A stretch of 60,884 nt of DNA from Geobacteraceae bacterium GWC2_53_11 (GTDB taxonomy: Bacteria; Desulfobacterota; Desulfuromonadia; Geobacterales; Pseudopelobacteraceae), in the NCBI GenBank assembly GCA_001802645.1, contig MGZJ01000057.1, positions 14,598 through 75,481 on the forward strand, given 5' to 3'. Every line of letters begins with the position of its first letter. The stretch's first letter is position 1. Below are positions 37,796-45,850 of the stretch, piece after piece. Under the pieces are notes generated by a model. The model was not told where the DNA came from, ran no database searches, and worked only from the letters and a program-made list of their open reading frames with translations. Position numbers and translations under genes: made by a program.

Positions 37796-38760
37796 CAGTT
37801 ATTGAGGAGGCCCGCCGGGTAATCCGGGTTGAAGCTGAAGCCCTGTCCGCCATGGCTGATCGTGTTGACGGTTCGTTTGAACGGGCGATTGACCTGATAC
37901 TGAAGAGTACCGGACGGGTGATCGTCAGCGGAATGGGAAAATCCGGTCTTGTCGGCCAGAAGATCGCTTCCACCATGGCTTCTACCGGTACTCCGGCTTT
38001 TTTCCTCCATCCTGCTGAAGGAATTCATGGCGATCTGGGAATGATCATGGCGGGAGATGTTGTTATTGCCATTTCAAACAGCGGCGAGACGGAGGAAATC
38101 CTCCGGATACTCCCTTCAATCAAGCGTTTGGGAGCGCCACTTGTCGCCATGAGCGGCAATCCGGCATCAAATCTGGCCCGTTCCAGCGATGTATTCCTTG
38201 ATGTCTCAGTAGCGGAGGAAGCATGTCCGCTCGGCCTTGCGCCGACCGCCTCTACGACGGCTACTTTGGCGATGGGAGATGCGCTTGCCGTTGCTTTGCT
38301 GGTAAAGCGCGGCTTTAAGGCGGAAGATTTTGCCATATTTCATCCGGGAGGCTCACTGGGCAAGAAACTGATTTTACGGGTTGAAGACCTTATGCACGTT
38401 GGTGAAGGTATACCGTTGGTGCGGCAGGATACCTTGATGAAGGAAGCCCTGTTTGTCATTACGGCCAAAGGCCTTGGCGTTACCGGGGTGTGTGATGAGG
38501 CGGGCGCATTGAAAGGTGTCATTACGGATGGAGATTTACGACGTTCACTGGAAAAGGGTTTTGACATCCTCAATCGGCGTGCCTCGGAAATCATGAAGTA
38601 CGGGCCGTTGCGGATCAAACGGTCTGAGCTTGCTGCCGCTGCTTTGCAGCTTATGGAGCAGCGTGCCATTACCTCTTTGTTTGTATTTGAAGATGATCAA
38701 AGCCCTGCTCCGTGCGGCATCATTCACCTGCACGATATTCTCAAGGCTGGTATCGCCTGA
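37792..38760 (+). CDS. kdsD: arabinose-5-phosphate isomerase
   Basis: Converts ribulose-5-phosphate to arabinose-5-phosphate, the Kdo precursor. N-terminal SIS domain about 35-180 ([25 protein letters not shown]) followed by two CBS domains about 205-322 ([20 protein letters not shown]). At 322 residues it matches KdsD/KpsF. Start overlaps kdsA and stop overlaps kdsC (TGATG). Confidence 0.97.
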   Translation: MTVIEEARRVIRVEAEALSAMADRVDGSFERAIDLILKSTGRVIVSGMGKSGLVGQKIASTMASTGTPAFFLHPAEGIHGDLGMIMAGDVVIAISNSGETEEILRILPSIKRLGAPLVAMSGNPASNLARSSDVFLDVSVAEEACPLGLAPTASTTATLAMGDALAVALLVKRGFKAEDFAIFHPGGSLGKKLILRVEDLMHVGEGIPLVRQDTLMKEALFVITAKGLGVTGVCDEAGALKGVITDGDLRRSLEKGFDILNRRASEIMKYGPLRIKRSELAAAALQLMEQRAITSLFVFEDDQSPAPCGIIHLHDILKAGIA

Positions 38761-39275
38761 TGAATGACAAGCTTGTTGATATCAGGTTGCTGCTTCTGGA
38801 CGTGGATGGTGTTATGACTGATGGCGGTATCATTTATGACGCCAACGGATTAGAAACCAAAGTATTCAATGTCAAGGACGGTCACGGCATTAAAATGTTG
38901 CAGCGGCATGGCATTGAAGTAGGCATCATAACCGGCCGCACCTCCCAGGTAGTAACGTTCAGGGCCAAAGAACTGGGAATCAGTCTTGTGTATCAAGGGG
39001 CACTGAAGAAGCTTGATAGTTACGAGGATGTTAAGCAGAAAACCGGGCTAGATGACAGACAGATTGCGTATGTAGGAGATGATGTAATAGATGTTCCGGT
39101 CATGCGGCGTGTTGCTTTTGCCGCAGCTCCTGCCGATGCGCTGGTGGAAGCCCGCGCCGTTGCGCACTACGTTACTTCGTGTGCCGGCGGACGGGGTGCC
39201 GTCCGGGAAGTTTGTGATCTGATTCTTAAAGGGCGGGGCTTGTGGGATGAAGTCGCTGTCCGTTACGAACTGTAA
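38760..39275 (+). CDS. kdsC: Kdo-8-phosphate phosphatase
   Basis: HAD-family phosphatase, 171 residues, releasing Kdo from Kdo-8-phosphate. DxD nucleophile motif LLLDVDGVMTDGGI, GIITGRTS, and YVGDDVIDVPVM are intact; it lacks a cap domain as expected for the tetrameric KdsC type. The longer upstream frame is rejected because the ATG at 38760 overlaps the kdsD stop and begins the family N-terminus [17 protein letters not shown]. Confidence 0.96.
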   Translation: MNDKLVDIRLLLLDVDGVMTDGGIIYDANGLETKVFNVKDGHGIKMLQRHGIEVGIITGRTSQVVTFRAKELGISLVYQGALKKLDSYEDVKQKTGLDDRQIAYVGDDVIDVPVMRRVAFAAAPADALVEARAVAHYVTSCAGGRGAVREVCDLILKGRGLWDEVAVRYEL

Positions 39276-39357
39276 TACAATCTCCATGCCAAAAACTCCG
39301 GTTCAACCATGTTGTGCTGGACAGTCCCGCTCCTCAATGATATAGTTCCTTCCTATT

Positions 39358-39927
39358 ATGGTATCGCCAGTTTATATCAGGCCATTGCTGGCACTTCTCG
39401 TAACAGCGGCTGTTTTCGGCATTGCGACCGTCGTTTTCCGGAGCGGTGCTCATAATTCTGCACCGGTCCGGTCGGCTAAACAACAACTTCCCAACAATAT
39501 TGATGTCGCCCTGAAAAAAGCCCGTTTTTCAGAAATCCAGAACGGTCTTCTTGCTTGGGAACTCTTTGCAGAACGTGCCCACTATGATAAAGAGGGAGAT
39601 AAGGCATATCTCTCCGATATCAGGATGGAGTTTCAGCGCAACCGGTCGCATGGAGCTATAACGGTTACGGCAGATAATGGCGAATACTCCAGTACAACAA
39701 AAAACGTACGGCTCGATGGTCATGTTCACGTTTTTACCGAAGATGGCGCCAGTTTTACTACGCGGTCTGTCGAGTACAAAGGTGATACGGCTCATTTCAT
39801 AACGCAGGATCCGGTGAACTTCCGGCAGCAAAGATTACAGCTTACGGCGGTCGGAATGGATATGGGTGTCAGAAATCAACAAGCACATTTTTATTCTTCG
39901 ATTAATGCTTCAATTGTGTCCAGGTAG
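39358..39927 (+). CDS. lptC: LPS export system protein LptC
   Basis: Bitopic inner-membrane protein of the Lpt bridge, 189 residues. One N-terminal membrane segment (about 7-26) followed by a periplasmic OstA/LptC-like beta-jellyroll (FSEIQNGLLAWELFAERAHYD split across about 57-77; TADNGEYSSTTKNVRLDGHVHV about 103-124). The ribosome site is weak. Located between kdsC and lptA, as in other Gram-negative bacteria. Confidence 0.9.
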   Translation: MVSPVYIRPLLALLVTAAVFGIATVVFRSGAHNSAPVRSAKQQLPNNIDVALKKARFSEIQNGLLAWELFAERAHYDKEGDKAYLSDIRMEFQRNRSHGAITVTADNGEYSSTTKNVRLDGHVHVFTEDGASFTTRSVEYKGDTAHFITQDPVNFRQQRLQLTAVGMDMGVRNQQAHFYSSINASIVSR

Positions 39928-39979
39928 TATGACTGGATGCCGCGATCGTATAGCCATGGTTTCTGTTAGGATGTTGATA

Positions 39980-40501
39980 ATGCGATTATGTCTGTTAAAT
40001 ATGGCATTGTTTTGTGTGTGGTGCCTTTTTTCAGTACCACCTGTTTCAGCCGCAACTCCGGCTCACAAGGATCGTTCAAAGCTGCCGATCACAGTTAAGT
40101 CCAACGAAATGACTGCTGACAATAAAGGAAAAACGGCAATTTTTTCAGGCAAAGTTGTTGCGAAGCAGGGTGATGTCACGATCTTCTCCGATAAACTGAT
40201 TGTCAGTTATGCGGATATCAGCGGTTCCGTGGATAAGGTTGAAGCACTTGGCAACGTCAGGATACTTCAGACGAACAGAACTGGCTTCGCTGAGCAGGCG
40301 GTTTACGATAGCCATAACGGACGTATTGTTCTGACAGGGTCTCCACGGGTTGAACAGGGGAGTGACAGAATTAGCGGTAAAGTGATTACGTATTACGTTG
40401 ATGATGAGAAAAGTGATGTGACCAGTGGGGGTGACCCGAAAGCACGTGTTGAAGCGGTCATTAACCCGGCGGCAAGGAAGAGCGATGCCGGTCGCCGTTG
40501 A
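39980..40501 (+). CDS. lptA: LPS transport periplasmic protein LptA
   Basis: Periplasmic component of the LPS bridge. Signal peptide MRLCLLNMALFCVWCLF ending VSA, then the OstA-type repeat fold (KSNEMTADNKGKTAIFSGKV, DKVEALGNVRI, ITYYVDDEKSDVTSG). Starts are ambiguous: ATG 39980 gives a clean signal peptide and has AGG nine bases upstream, but ATGs at 39929, 39956 and 39971 are in frame. The 3' end overlaps lptB by 17 bases. Confidence 0.9.
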   Translation: MRLCLLNMALFCVWCLFSVPPVSAATPAHKDRSKLPITVKSNEMTADNKGKTAIFSGKVVAKQGDVTIFSDKLIVSYADISGSVDKVEALGNVRILQTNRTGFAEQAVYDSHNGRIVLTGSPRVEQGSDRISGKVITYYVDDEKSDVTSGGDPKARVEAVINPAARKSDAGRR

Positions 40502-41225
40502 TTCGTTACGACTCTGGACGAAGGCCCTGAAAAAAAGCTACGGCAGTCGTCAGGTTGTTGGTGGCGTTGATATTTCAGTCACTTCCGGATCCGTTGTCGG
40601 ACTCCTTGGGCCAAACGGAGCCGGCAAAACGACAACTTTTTATATGGTGGTCGGGTTGGCTCATCCGGATGGCGGTCAGGTCTTTTTGGGAGATGAGGAG
40701 ATAACAGCCCTTCCGATGTATCAGCGGGCCCGTCGGGGCATCAGTTATCTTCCTCAGGAAGCCTCGGTTTTCCGCAAACTATCGGTGGCTGATAATCTGA
40801 TGGCGATCATCGAAACTGTTGAACCTGATAAACGCCGTGGCCGTCAGCGCATGGAACAGTTGTTGGAGGAGTTCTCGATAACACACATTGCGTCTTCCAA
40901 AGGGTATGCACTCTCTGGCGGTGAACGCCGCCGGGTTGAAATTGCCAGGGCTTTGATAACAGATCCTTCCTTTGTTTTACTGGATGAGCCGTTCGCCGGG
41001 ATTGATCCGATAGCCGTTGCCGATATTCAAGGATTGATTATTTCCCTTAAGAATAAAAATATCGGCGTACTGATTTCAGACCATAATGTCAGGGAAACGC
41101 TCGGTGTTTGCGATTCTGCATATATTTTAAGTAGCGGAGTTGTTCTTGAGTACGGTACACCGGGTGAGATCGCAGCAAGTAAAAAAGCTCAAGATATTTA
41201 TCTGGGTAAAGATTTCCGTCTCTGA
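40485..41225 (+). CDS. lptB: LPS export ABC transporter ATPase LptB
   Basis: ATPase driving LPS extraction by LptFG. 246 residues: GPNGAGKTTTFYMV Walker A, SYLPQEASVFRKL Q-loop, LSGGERRRVEIARAL signature, VLLDEPFAGIDP Walker B, SDHNVRET H-loop. The ATG at 40485 follows AAGGA by six bases, so the N-terminal 20 residues of the longer frame are dropped. Slight oddity: MPVAVDSLRLWTKALKKSYG gives a somewhat extended N-terminus compared with E. coli. Confidence 0.97.
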   Translation: MPVAVDSLRLWTKALKKSYGSRQVVGGVDISVTSGSVVGLLGPNGAGKTTTFYMVVGLAHPDGGQVFLGDEEITALPMYQRARRGISYLPQEASVFRKLSVADNLMAIIETVEPDKRRGRQRMEQLLEEFSITHIASSKGYALSGGERRRVEIARALITDPSFVLLDEPFAGIDPIAVADIQGLIISLKNKNIGVLISDHNVRETLGVCDSAYILSSGVVLEYGTPGEIAASKKAQDIYLGKDFRL

Positions 41226-41233
41226 TTTTACAC

Positions 41234-41260
41234 CCTGACACAGCTGGATCATGTGTCAGG
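41234..41260 (+). promoter_or_regulatory. hairpin immediately upstream of rpoN
   Basis: CCTGACACA (41234-41242) and TGTGTCAGG (41252-41260) form a 9-bp perfect stem with a nine-base loop, just after lptB and 17 bases before the rpoN ATG. There is no T tract. It may protect or attenuate the transcript or influence access to the rpoN ribosome site. Confidence 0.5.
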
Positions 41261-41277
41261 ATTGAGGTTGATGCGTC

Positions 41278-42720
41278 ATGGCAATGGAGATGCGCCAACA
41301 ACTGAAAATGTCCCAGCAACTGGTGATGACTCCCCAGTTGCAACAGGCAATCAAACTGCTTCAGATGACTCGTCTTGAACTTCAGGATCTGGTCCTTCAG
41401 GAGTTGGAGGAAAACCCGCTCCTTGAAGAGTCTACTGAGCTGGAAGAGGTACATGAGCCTGATACGCTGGAGGTTGCGGAGCAGGAGTTTGAACCGGCCC
41501 AGGATAGTGTGGATTTTCATGAAGTTGAGACCGGCGAAGAGGCTCTGCGTGATTGGGATAGTTACCTTGACGGCTATAATTACAGTTCCGGTGAACAGCA
41601 GTATGGTGGTGAAGATGAGCGGCCATCCTTCGAAAACCTGCTGACGCGCAAAGGGACGCTGATCGATCACCTGTTGTGGCAGCTTCATATGGGACAGTAC
41701 TCGGAAATGGATGTCCGGGTTGGCGAAGTGATCATCGGCAATATTGATGAGACCGGTTACCTGCGGGCATCTCTCTCGGAAATCGCTGCTGCTAGTTCCG
41801 CAACGGAAGAAGATGTTCAGGATGTGCTTGAGTGCATTCAGGAGTTTGACCCTCCCGGCGTTGCCGCCCGCGATCTGCGGGAATGCCTGCTCATCCAGGC
41901 ACGGGGCTTGGGGATGAAGGGTAGTGTTGTCGAGAGTATCCTGCTACATCATCTTGGTGATCTCGAAAAAAGAAATTACAAGCAGATCGTCCGGGCACTC
42001 AAGGTTGATTTGAATCATGTACTTGCTGCTTCGAAGATTATTTCGGGGTTTGATCCGCGTCCCGGTTCCTCATTCAGTACGGATGATGTGCATTATATTT
42101 CTCCCGATATTTTTGTGCATAAAGTGGGAGACGATTACGTCGTCATGCTCAATGATGAAGGCCTTCCCAACCTGAAAGTAAGCAGCCAGTATGCTGATGT
42201 CCGCGGGAATGGCAGTATCGATACCCAGGCTGAGCACTATATCAGCGACAAAATGCGTTCGGCTGTATGGCTGATCAAAAGCATTCAGCAACGGCAACGA
42301 ACAATCTATAAAGTTGCCAAAAGTATCATCCGTTTCCAACGTGAATATTTTGATCGCGGCATCGAATACCTCAGGCCACTGGTACTTCGGGATATTGCCG
42401 AAGATATCGGTATGCATGAATCTACCATCAGCCGGGTTACAACCAATAAATACATGCAGACACCGCAGGGTTTGCTTGAACTGAAGTATTTCTTTAACAG
42501 CGGACTTTCAACAAGTGAGGGTGATTTTGTTGCTTCCGAAAGTGTTAAAAACAGGATCAAGGAAATTATTGAAAAAGAGAACCCCAAAAAGCCTCTCTCA
42601 GACCAGAAAATAGCTGAAATGCTGACGGGGCAGACGGTGAATATTGCCCGGCGAACGGTAACCAAGTATCGAGAGATGCTTAATCTGGGATCTTCTTCGG
42701 AACGTAAACGACATTTTTGA
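41278..42720 (+). CDS. rpoN: RNA polymerase sigma-54 factor
   Basis: Alternative sigma factor for -24/-12 promoters. 480 residues: N-terminal activator-interacting glutamine/leucine-rich region I (QLVMTPQLQQAIKLLQM), acidic region II, core-binding region, helix-turn-helix (MHESTISRVTTNKYMQT) and the RpoN box ARRTVTKYREML near the C-terminus. Position between lptB and hpf is the common one. It would serve the two sigma-54 activators encoded at 18790 and 49873. Confidence 0.98.
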   Translation: MAMEMRQQLKMSQQLVMTPQLQQAIKLLQMTRLELQDLVLQELEENPLLEESTELEEVHEPDTLEVAEQEFEPAQDSVDFHEVETGEEALRDWDSYLDGYNYSSGEQQYGGEDERPSFENLLTRKGTLIDHLLWQLHMGQYSEMDVRVGEVIIGNIDETGYLRASLSEIAAASSATEEDVQDVLECIQEFDPPGVAARDLRECLLIQARGLGMKGSVVESILLHHLGDLEKRNYKQIVRALKVDLNHVLAASKIISGFDPRPGSSFSTDDVHYISPDIFVHKVGDDYVVMLNDEGLPNLKVSSQYADVRGNGSIDTQAEHYISDKMRSAVWLIKSIQQRQRTIYKVAKSIIRFQREYFDRGIEYLRPLVLRDIAEDIGMHESTISRVTTNKYMQTPQGLLELKYFFNSGLSTSEGDFVASESVKNRIKEIIEKENPKKPLSDQKIAEMLTGQTVNIARRTVTKYREMLNLGSSSERKRHF

Positions 42721-42779
42721 CGAACTGCTGATTCTCAGCGGTCGTCCATTTCACAACACCAGCCACACAGGAGGTTTGT

Positions 42780-43328
42780 ATGCAAGTAACGATGACATTC
42801 AGGCACATGGAACAGAGCGATGCCCTTAAGGCATATGCAGAAGAAAAACTTGAGCGGATTACAAAGTATATTGATGGCCCCATTGGCGCTCATGTCTATT
42901 TTTCCGTAGAAAAGAAAATACGCCACATTGTTGAAATTGTTATCAATTCTAAGGGGGTCAGCACAAAGGCATCCGAAGCGACTAACGATATGTACGCCGC
43001 AATTGATGCCGTTATTGACAAAATTGAACGGCAGCTTGTTCGCTACAAGGAAAAAATTAAGGCGCATAAGCCAAGTGCCGATGAGCATGGCCGCCCAATC
43101 TCCAAGAAAATTTATGAAGCTGATAGTATTGAGGCCAACACTGATTCAGTTATTATCAAGACGACAACAGAGACTGCAAAGCCCATGTCGGTAGAAGAGG
43201 CTGTTATGCAGATGGATCTTCTCCATAAAGATTTTATTGTGTTTACTGATTCCGATAGCAATGAGATTAATGTGCTGTATCGTCGTAAAGACGGTAACTT
43301 TGGTTTGATTGAGCCACATCGCGCCTAA
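42780..43328 (+). CDS. hpf: ribosome hibernation promoting factor, long form
   Basis: Dimerises 70S ribosomes into 100S particles in slow growth. 182 residues, with the S30AE domain about 1-100 (MTFRHMEQSDALKAYAEEKL) and the C-terminal dimerisation domain about 125-180 (KPMSVEEAVMQMDLLHKDFIVF, NVLYRRKDGNFGLIEP), which defines the long form. AGGAGG precedes the ATG. Follows rpoN by 59 bases. Confidence 0.96.
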   Translation: MQVTMTFRHMEQSDALKAYAEEKLERITKYIDGPIGAHVYFSVEKKIRHIVEIVINSKGVSTKASEATNDMYAAIDAVIDKIERQLVRYKEKIKAHKPSADEHGRPISKKIYEADSIEANTDSVIIKTTTETAKPMSVEEAVMQMDLLHKDFIVFTDSDSNEINVLYRRKDGNFGLIEPHRA

Positions 43329-43340
43329 CGTGACTTTATT

Positions 43341-44300
43341 ATGGACGGTATCACACTTTCTATACAGGAGCTGCTGACTGATAATGAATACGGCCTTGGC
43401 TTGTCGCTTCTGGCCGGCAAGCAGGGACTTTCACATCGAGTTTCCAGCTCACGTATTCAGAAGCCGGGGCTGGCTCTGGCCGGTTACACCGAGCACCTGC
43501 ATCCCGATCGTTTGCAGGTGCTCGGCAATACCGAAATATCGTACCTCCAACAGCTTGACAGCAACGTTCTGGCAGAGAATCTTGAAGCTCTCTGCGATTT
43601 TTCAATAGCCTGTTTCATCGTAACAAAGGGGTTGCGTCCTCCGCAACTCCTGCTTGATCTTGCTGATTCCCGCACTATCCCTGTTCTTGCGACTCCTCAC
43701 CAGTCATCAACCTTTATCTCGCTGATCACCAAATTTCTCGAAGAGAGACTGTTGCCGACGACTCATCTGCATGGCGTTCTCATGGATGTTTTGGGGGTTG
43801 GAGTGCTAATCTCCGGAAAAAGCGGCATCGGTAAAAGTGAATGTGCTCTTGATCTTGTCATGCGCGGACATCGTCTCGTTGCGGATGATATGGTATTTAT
43901 AAAGAAAAAAATGCCTGCCGTGCTGGTTGGCCAGGCGGAAGAGTCTCTTCAGTATTTGATGGAGATCCGAGGTCTTGGTATTATTAACATCAAGGATCTC
44001 TATGGTGTCTCAGCTATTCGAGACAAAAAAATTGTTGATATGCTGCTTGAATTGGTGGAATGGGATGAAACTCAAGAGTATGATCGATTGGGGGTGGATG
44101 ACCGTACGGTGACGATTCTTGGTATTGAAATACCTCACATTGTCATACCTGTCAGGCCTGGTCGCAACCTTGGCTCCATAATTGAAGTTGCCGCCCGAAA
44201 TAATCTGCTCAAAGGGATGGGATATCACTCTGCCCGTGATTTTCAGGAACGCCTCATGGCACGGATAGAGGCACGTCCACTTGGGGATGAGGTAGAGTAG
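43341..44300 (+). CDS. hprK: HPr kinase/phosphorylase
   Basis: Phosphorylates and dephosphorylates HPr on Ser46. 319 residues: N-terminal domain about 1-130, C-terminal kinase domain with HGVLMDVLG (His144), Walker A GKSGIGKS (159-166), and the HprK signature LMEIRGLGIINIKDL. HPr with a suitable Ser46 is encoded 1.3 kb downstream, so both partners are present. Confidence 0.96.
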   Translation: MDGITLSIQELLTDNEYGLGLSLLAGKQGLSHRVSSSRIQKPGLALAGYTEHLHPDRLQVLGNTEISYLQQLDSNVLAENLEALCDFSIACFIVTKGLRPPQLLLDLADSRTIPVLATPHQSSTFISLITKFLEERLLPTTHLHGVLMDVLGVGVLISGKSGIGKSECALDLVMRGHRLVADDMVFIKKKMPAVLVGQAEESLQYLMEIRGLGIINIKDLYGVSAIRDKKIVDMLLELVEWDETQEYDRLGVDDRTVTILGIEIPHIVIPVRPGRNLGSIIEVAARNNLLKGMGYHSARDFQERLMARIEARPLGDEVE

Positions 44301-44303
44301 GGC

Positions 44304-45167
44304 ATGCGTATTATAGTAATCACAGGAATGTCCGGTTCAGGGAAATCTACTGCAGTCAGAGCCCTGGAAGATGAAGGTTATTATTGCGTTGATAACCTTC
44401 CGGTACGTCTGTTTAAGCGTTTTGTTGACCTGATCGGTAAGTCGGGCGAGACATTTAAAGGTATAGTTCTTGTAGCCGACATCCGTGGCCGGGAATTTTT
44501 CAAGGGGTATGAGAATGCCTTTCACAGAGTTACCGAAGCGGGGCACACGGTTGAAATATTTTTCTTTGATGCGCTGGACGATGTCCTTGTGCGACGTTAT
44601 TCCGAAACACGCCGTCGTCACCCTGCCGATGAACAGTGCTCGGTTGCTGATGCTATCCGGATTGAGAGGGGGCGTCTAAGCACCCTGCGCCAGATGGCGA
44701 CAAAGGTTATCGATACCTCTGAATTTACGGTTCATCAGCTTAAGGAATGTATTCTGAGAATTGTCAGGGGGGAGGATAAAGATAATCAGCTGGTTGTCGA
44801 AGTCCAGTCCTTCGGGTTCAAATATGGTGTGCCGCTGGAGTCCAGTATCGTAATGGATGTCCGTTTTCTTCCGAACCCGTTCTTTGTGCCGGAATTGAAA
44901 GACGGTTCGGGTCTTGATGATGTTGTCCGTGATTACGTGCTTGATAATGTTGTCACAGCCCAGTTTTTGGATTACTTTTTTCCCCTTTTGGATATGCTGC
45001 TTCCGGCACATCGCCAGGAGGGAAAGTCCTATTTAACAATTTCAATCGGCTGTACCGGCGGTCGTCATCGCTCCGTTGCCATAGCGCAGGCGACCGGAAT
45101 GCACTTGCAGGAAATGTGGCCCATGGTGCGAATTATTCACAGGGATATTGAAAAGGGGCTTAAATGA
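44304..45167 (+). CDS. rapZ: RapZ family nucleotide-binding regulator
   Basis: 287-residue P-loop protein of the YvcJ/RapZ family: Walker A GMSGSGKST at 8-16, N-terminal kinase-like domain, and C-terminal RNA-binding/phosphofructokinase-like domain with CTGGRHRSVAIA. In E. coli RapZ steers GlmZ sRNA processing; in other bacteria the target is unknown. It sits among hprK and PTS genes as usual. Its stop overlaps the EIIA start (ATGA). Confidence 0.94.
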   Translation: MRIIVITGMSGSGKSTAVRALEDEGYYCVDNLPVRLFKRFVDLIGKSGETFKGIVLVADIRGREFFKGYENAFHRVTEAGHTVEIFFFDALDDVLVRRYSETRRRHPADEQCSVADAIRIERGRLSTLRQMATKVIDTSEFTVHQLKECILRIVRGEDKDNQLVVEVQSFGFKYGVPLESSIVMDVRFLPNPFFVPELKDGSGLDDVVRDYVLDNVVTAQFLDYFFPLLDMLLPAHRQEGKSYLTISIGCTGGRHRSVAIAQATGMHLQEMWPMVRIIHRDIEKGLK

Positions 45168-45556
45168 TTGGATTAGTACTTGTTACTCACGCTGGACTTG
45201 CATCAGCATTAAAACTGTCAGCTGAAATGATTGTGGGATCAATTGATAACTGTTCTGTTGTAGAGGTAGCTTCCGAGGAGAGGGCCGATGACATCATGGC
45301 TCGCGTTGTAGCTGCTGTTGAAACGGTGCAGTCTGACGGGGCGATCATCATGACGGATCTTTTTGGCGGTACGCCATCAAATATGGCGATGTCGTTTCTT
45401 AAAGAAGGGTGCATTGAGGTTGTTACCGGTGTTAATTTGCCCATGCTAATTGAGTTTTGCTCCCGCCGTGAGCGAATGCCGGTTGCTGAACTGGCAATGA
45501 ATCTGCACAAATCGGGTCGCGATGGAATTATTGTTGCCGGCGAATTTTTGAAATGA
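45164..45556 (+). CDS. PTS system mannose-family EIIA component
   Basis: 130-residue phosphocarrier of the EIIA-Man type. The phosphorylated histidine is His9 in LVLVTHAGLA; TDLFGGTPSNMA is the family signature. No EIIB, EIIC or EIID gene lies beside it, so it cannot import sugar on its own here and probably has a regulatory role, like the nitrogen-PTS EIIA of other bacteria. Confidence 0.93.
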   Translation: MIGLVLVTHAGLASALKLSAEMIVGSIDNCSVVEVASEERADDIMARVVAAVETVQSDGAIIMTDLFGGTPSNMAMSFLKEGCIEVVTGVNLPMLIEFCSRRERMPVAELAMNLHKSGRDGIIVAGEFLK

Positions 45557-45582
45557 CTAAGCTGCATAAGGATGCCTGAAAT

Positions 45583-45849
45583 ATGCTTCAGAACGATTTT
45601 GTAATTGTTAACAAGCTAGGTTTGCATGCCCGTGCATCGGCACTGTTTGTCAAAACAGCCAGCCTCTTCAGTTCTGACGTAAAACTGTCTCGTGACGGAG
45701 TTGAGGTTAATGGAAAAAGTATTATGGGCATTATGATGCTGGCGGCATCAAAAGGGTCATCCGTGCGGCTGACGGTGAATGGCTCAGACGAAACTGAAGC
45801 TTTTCAAACCATTGGAGATCTCATTGCCAATGGATTCGGAGAGGAATGA
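45583..45849 (+). CDS. ptsH: phosphocarrier protein HPr
   Basis: 88-residue PTS carrier. His15 (GLHARASA) accepts phosphate from enzyme I; Ser46 (NGKSIMGIM) is the HprK target. Both regulatory residues are present. It lies one base before ptsI. Confidence 0.97.
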   Translation: MLQNDFVIVNKLGLHARASALFVKTASLFSSDVKLSRDGVEVNGKSIMGIMMLAASKGSSVRLTVNGSDETEAFQTIGDLIANGFGEE

Positions 45850-45850
45850 C

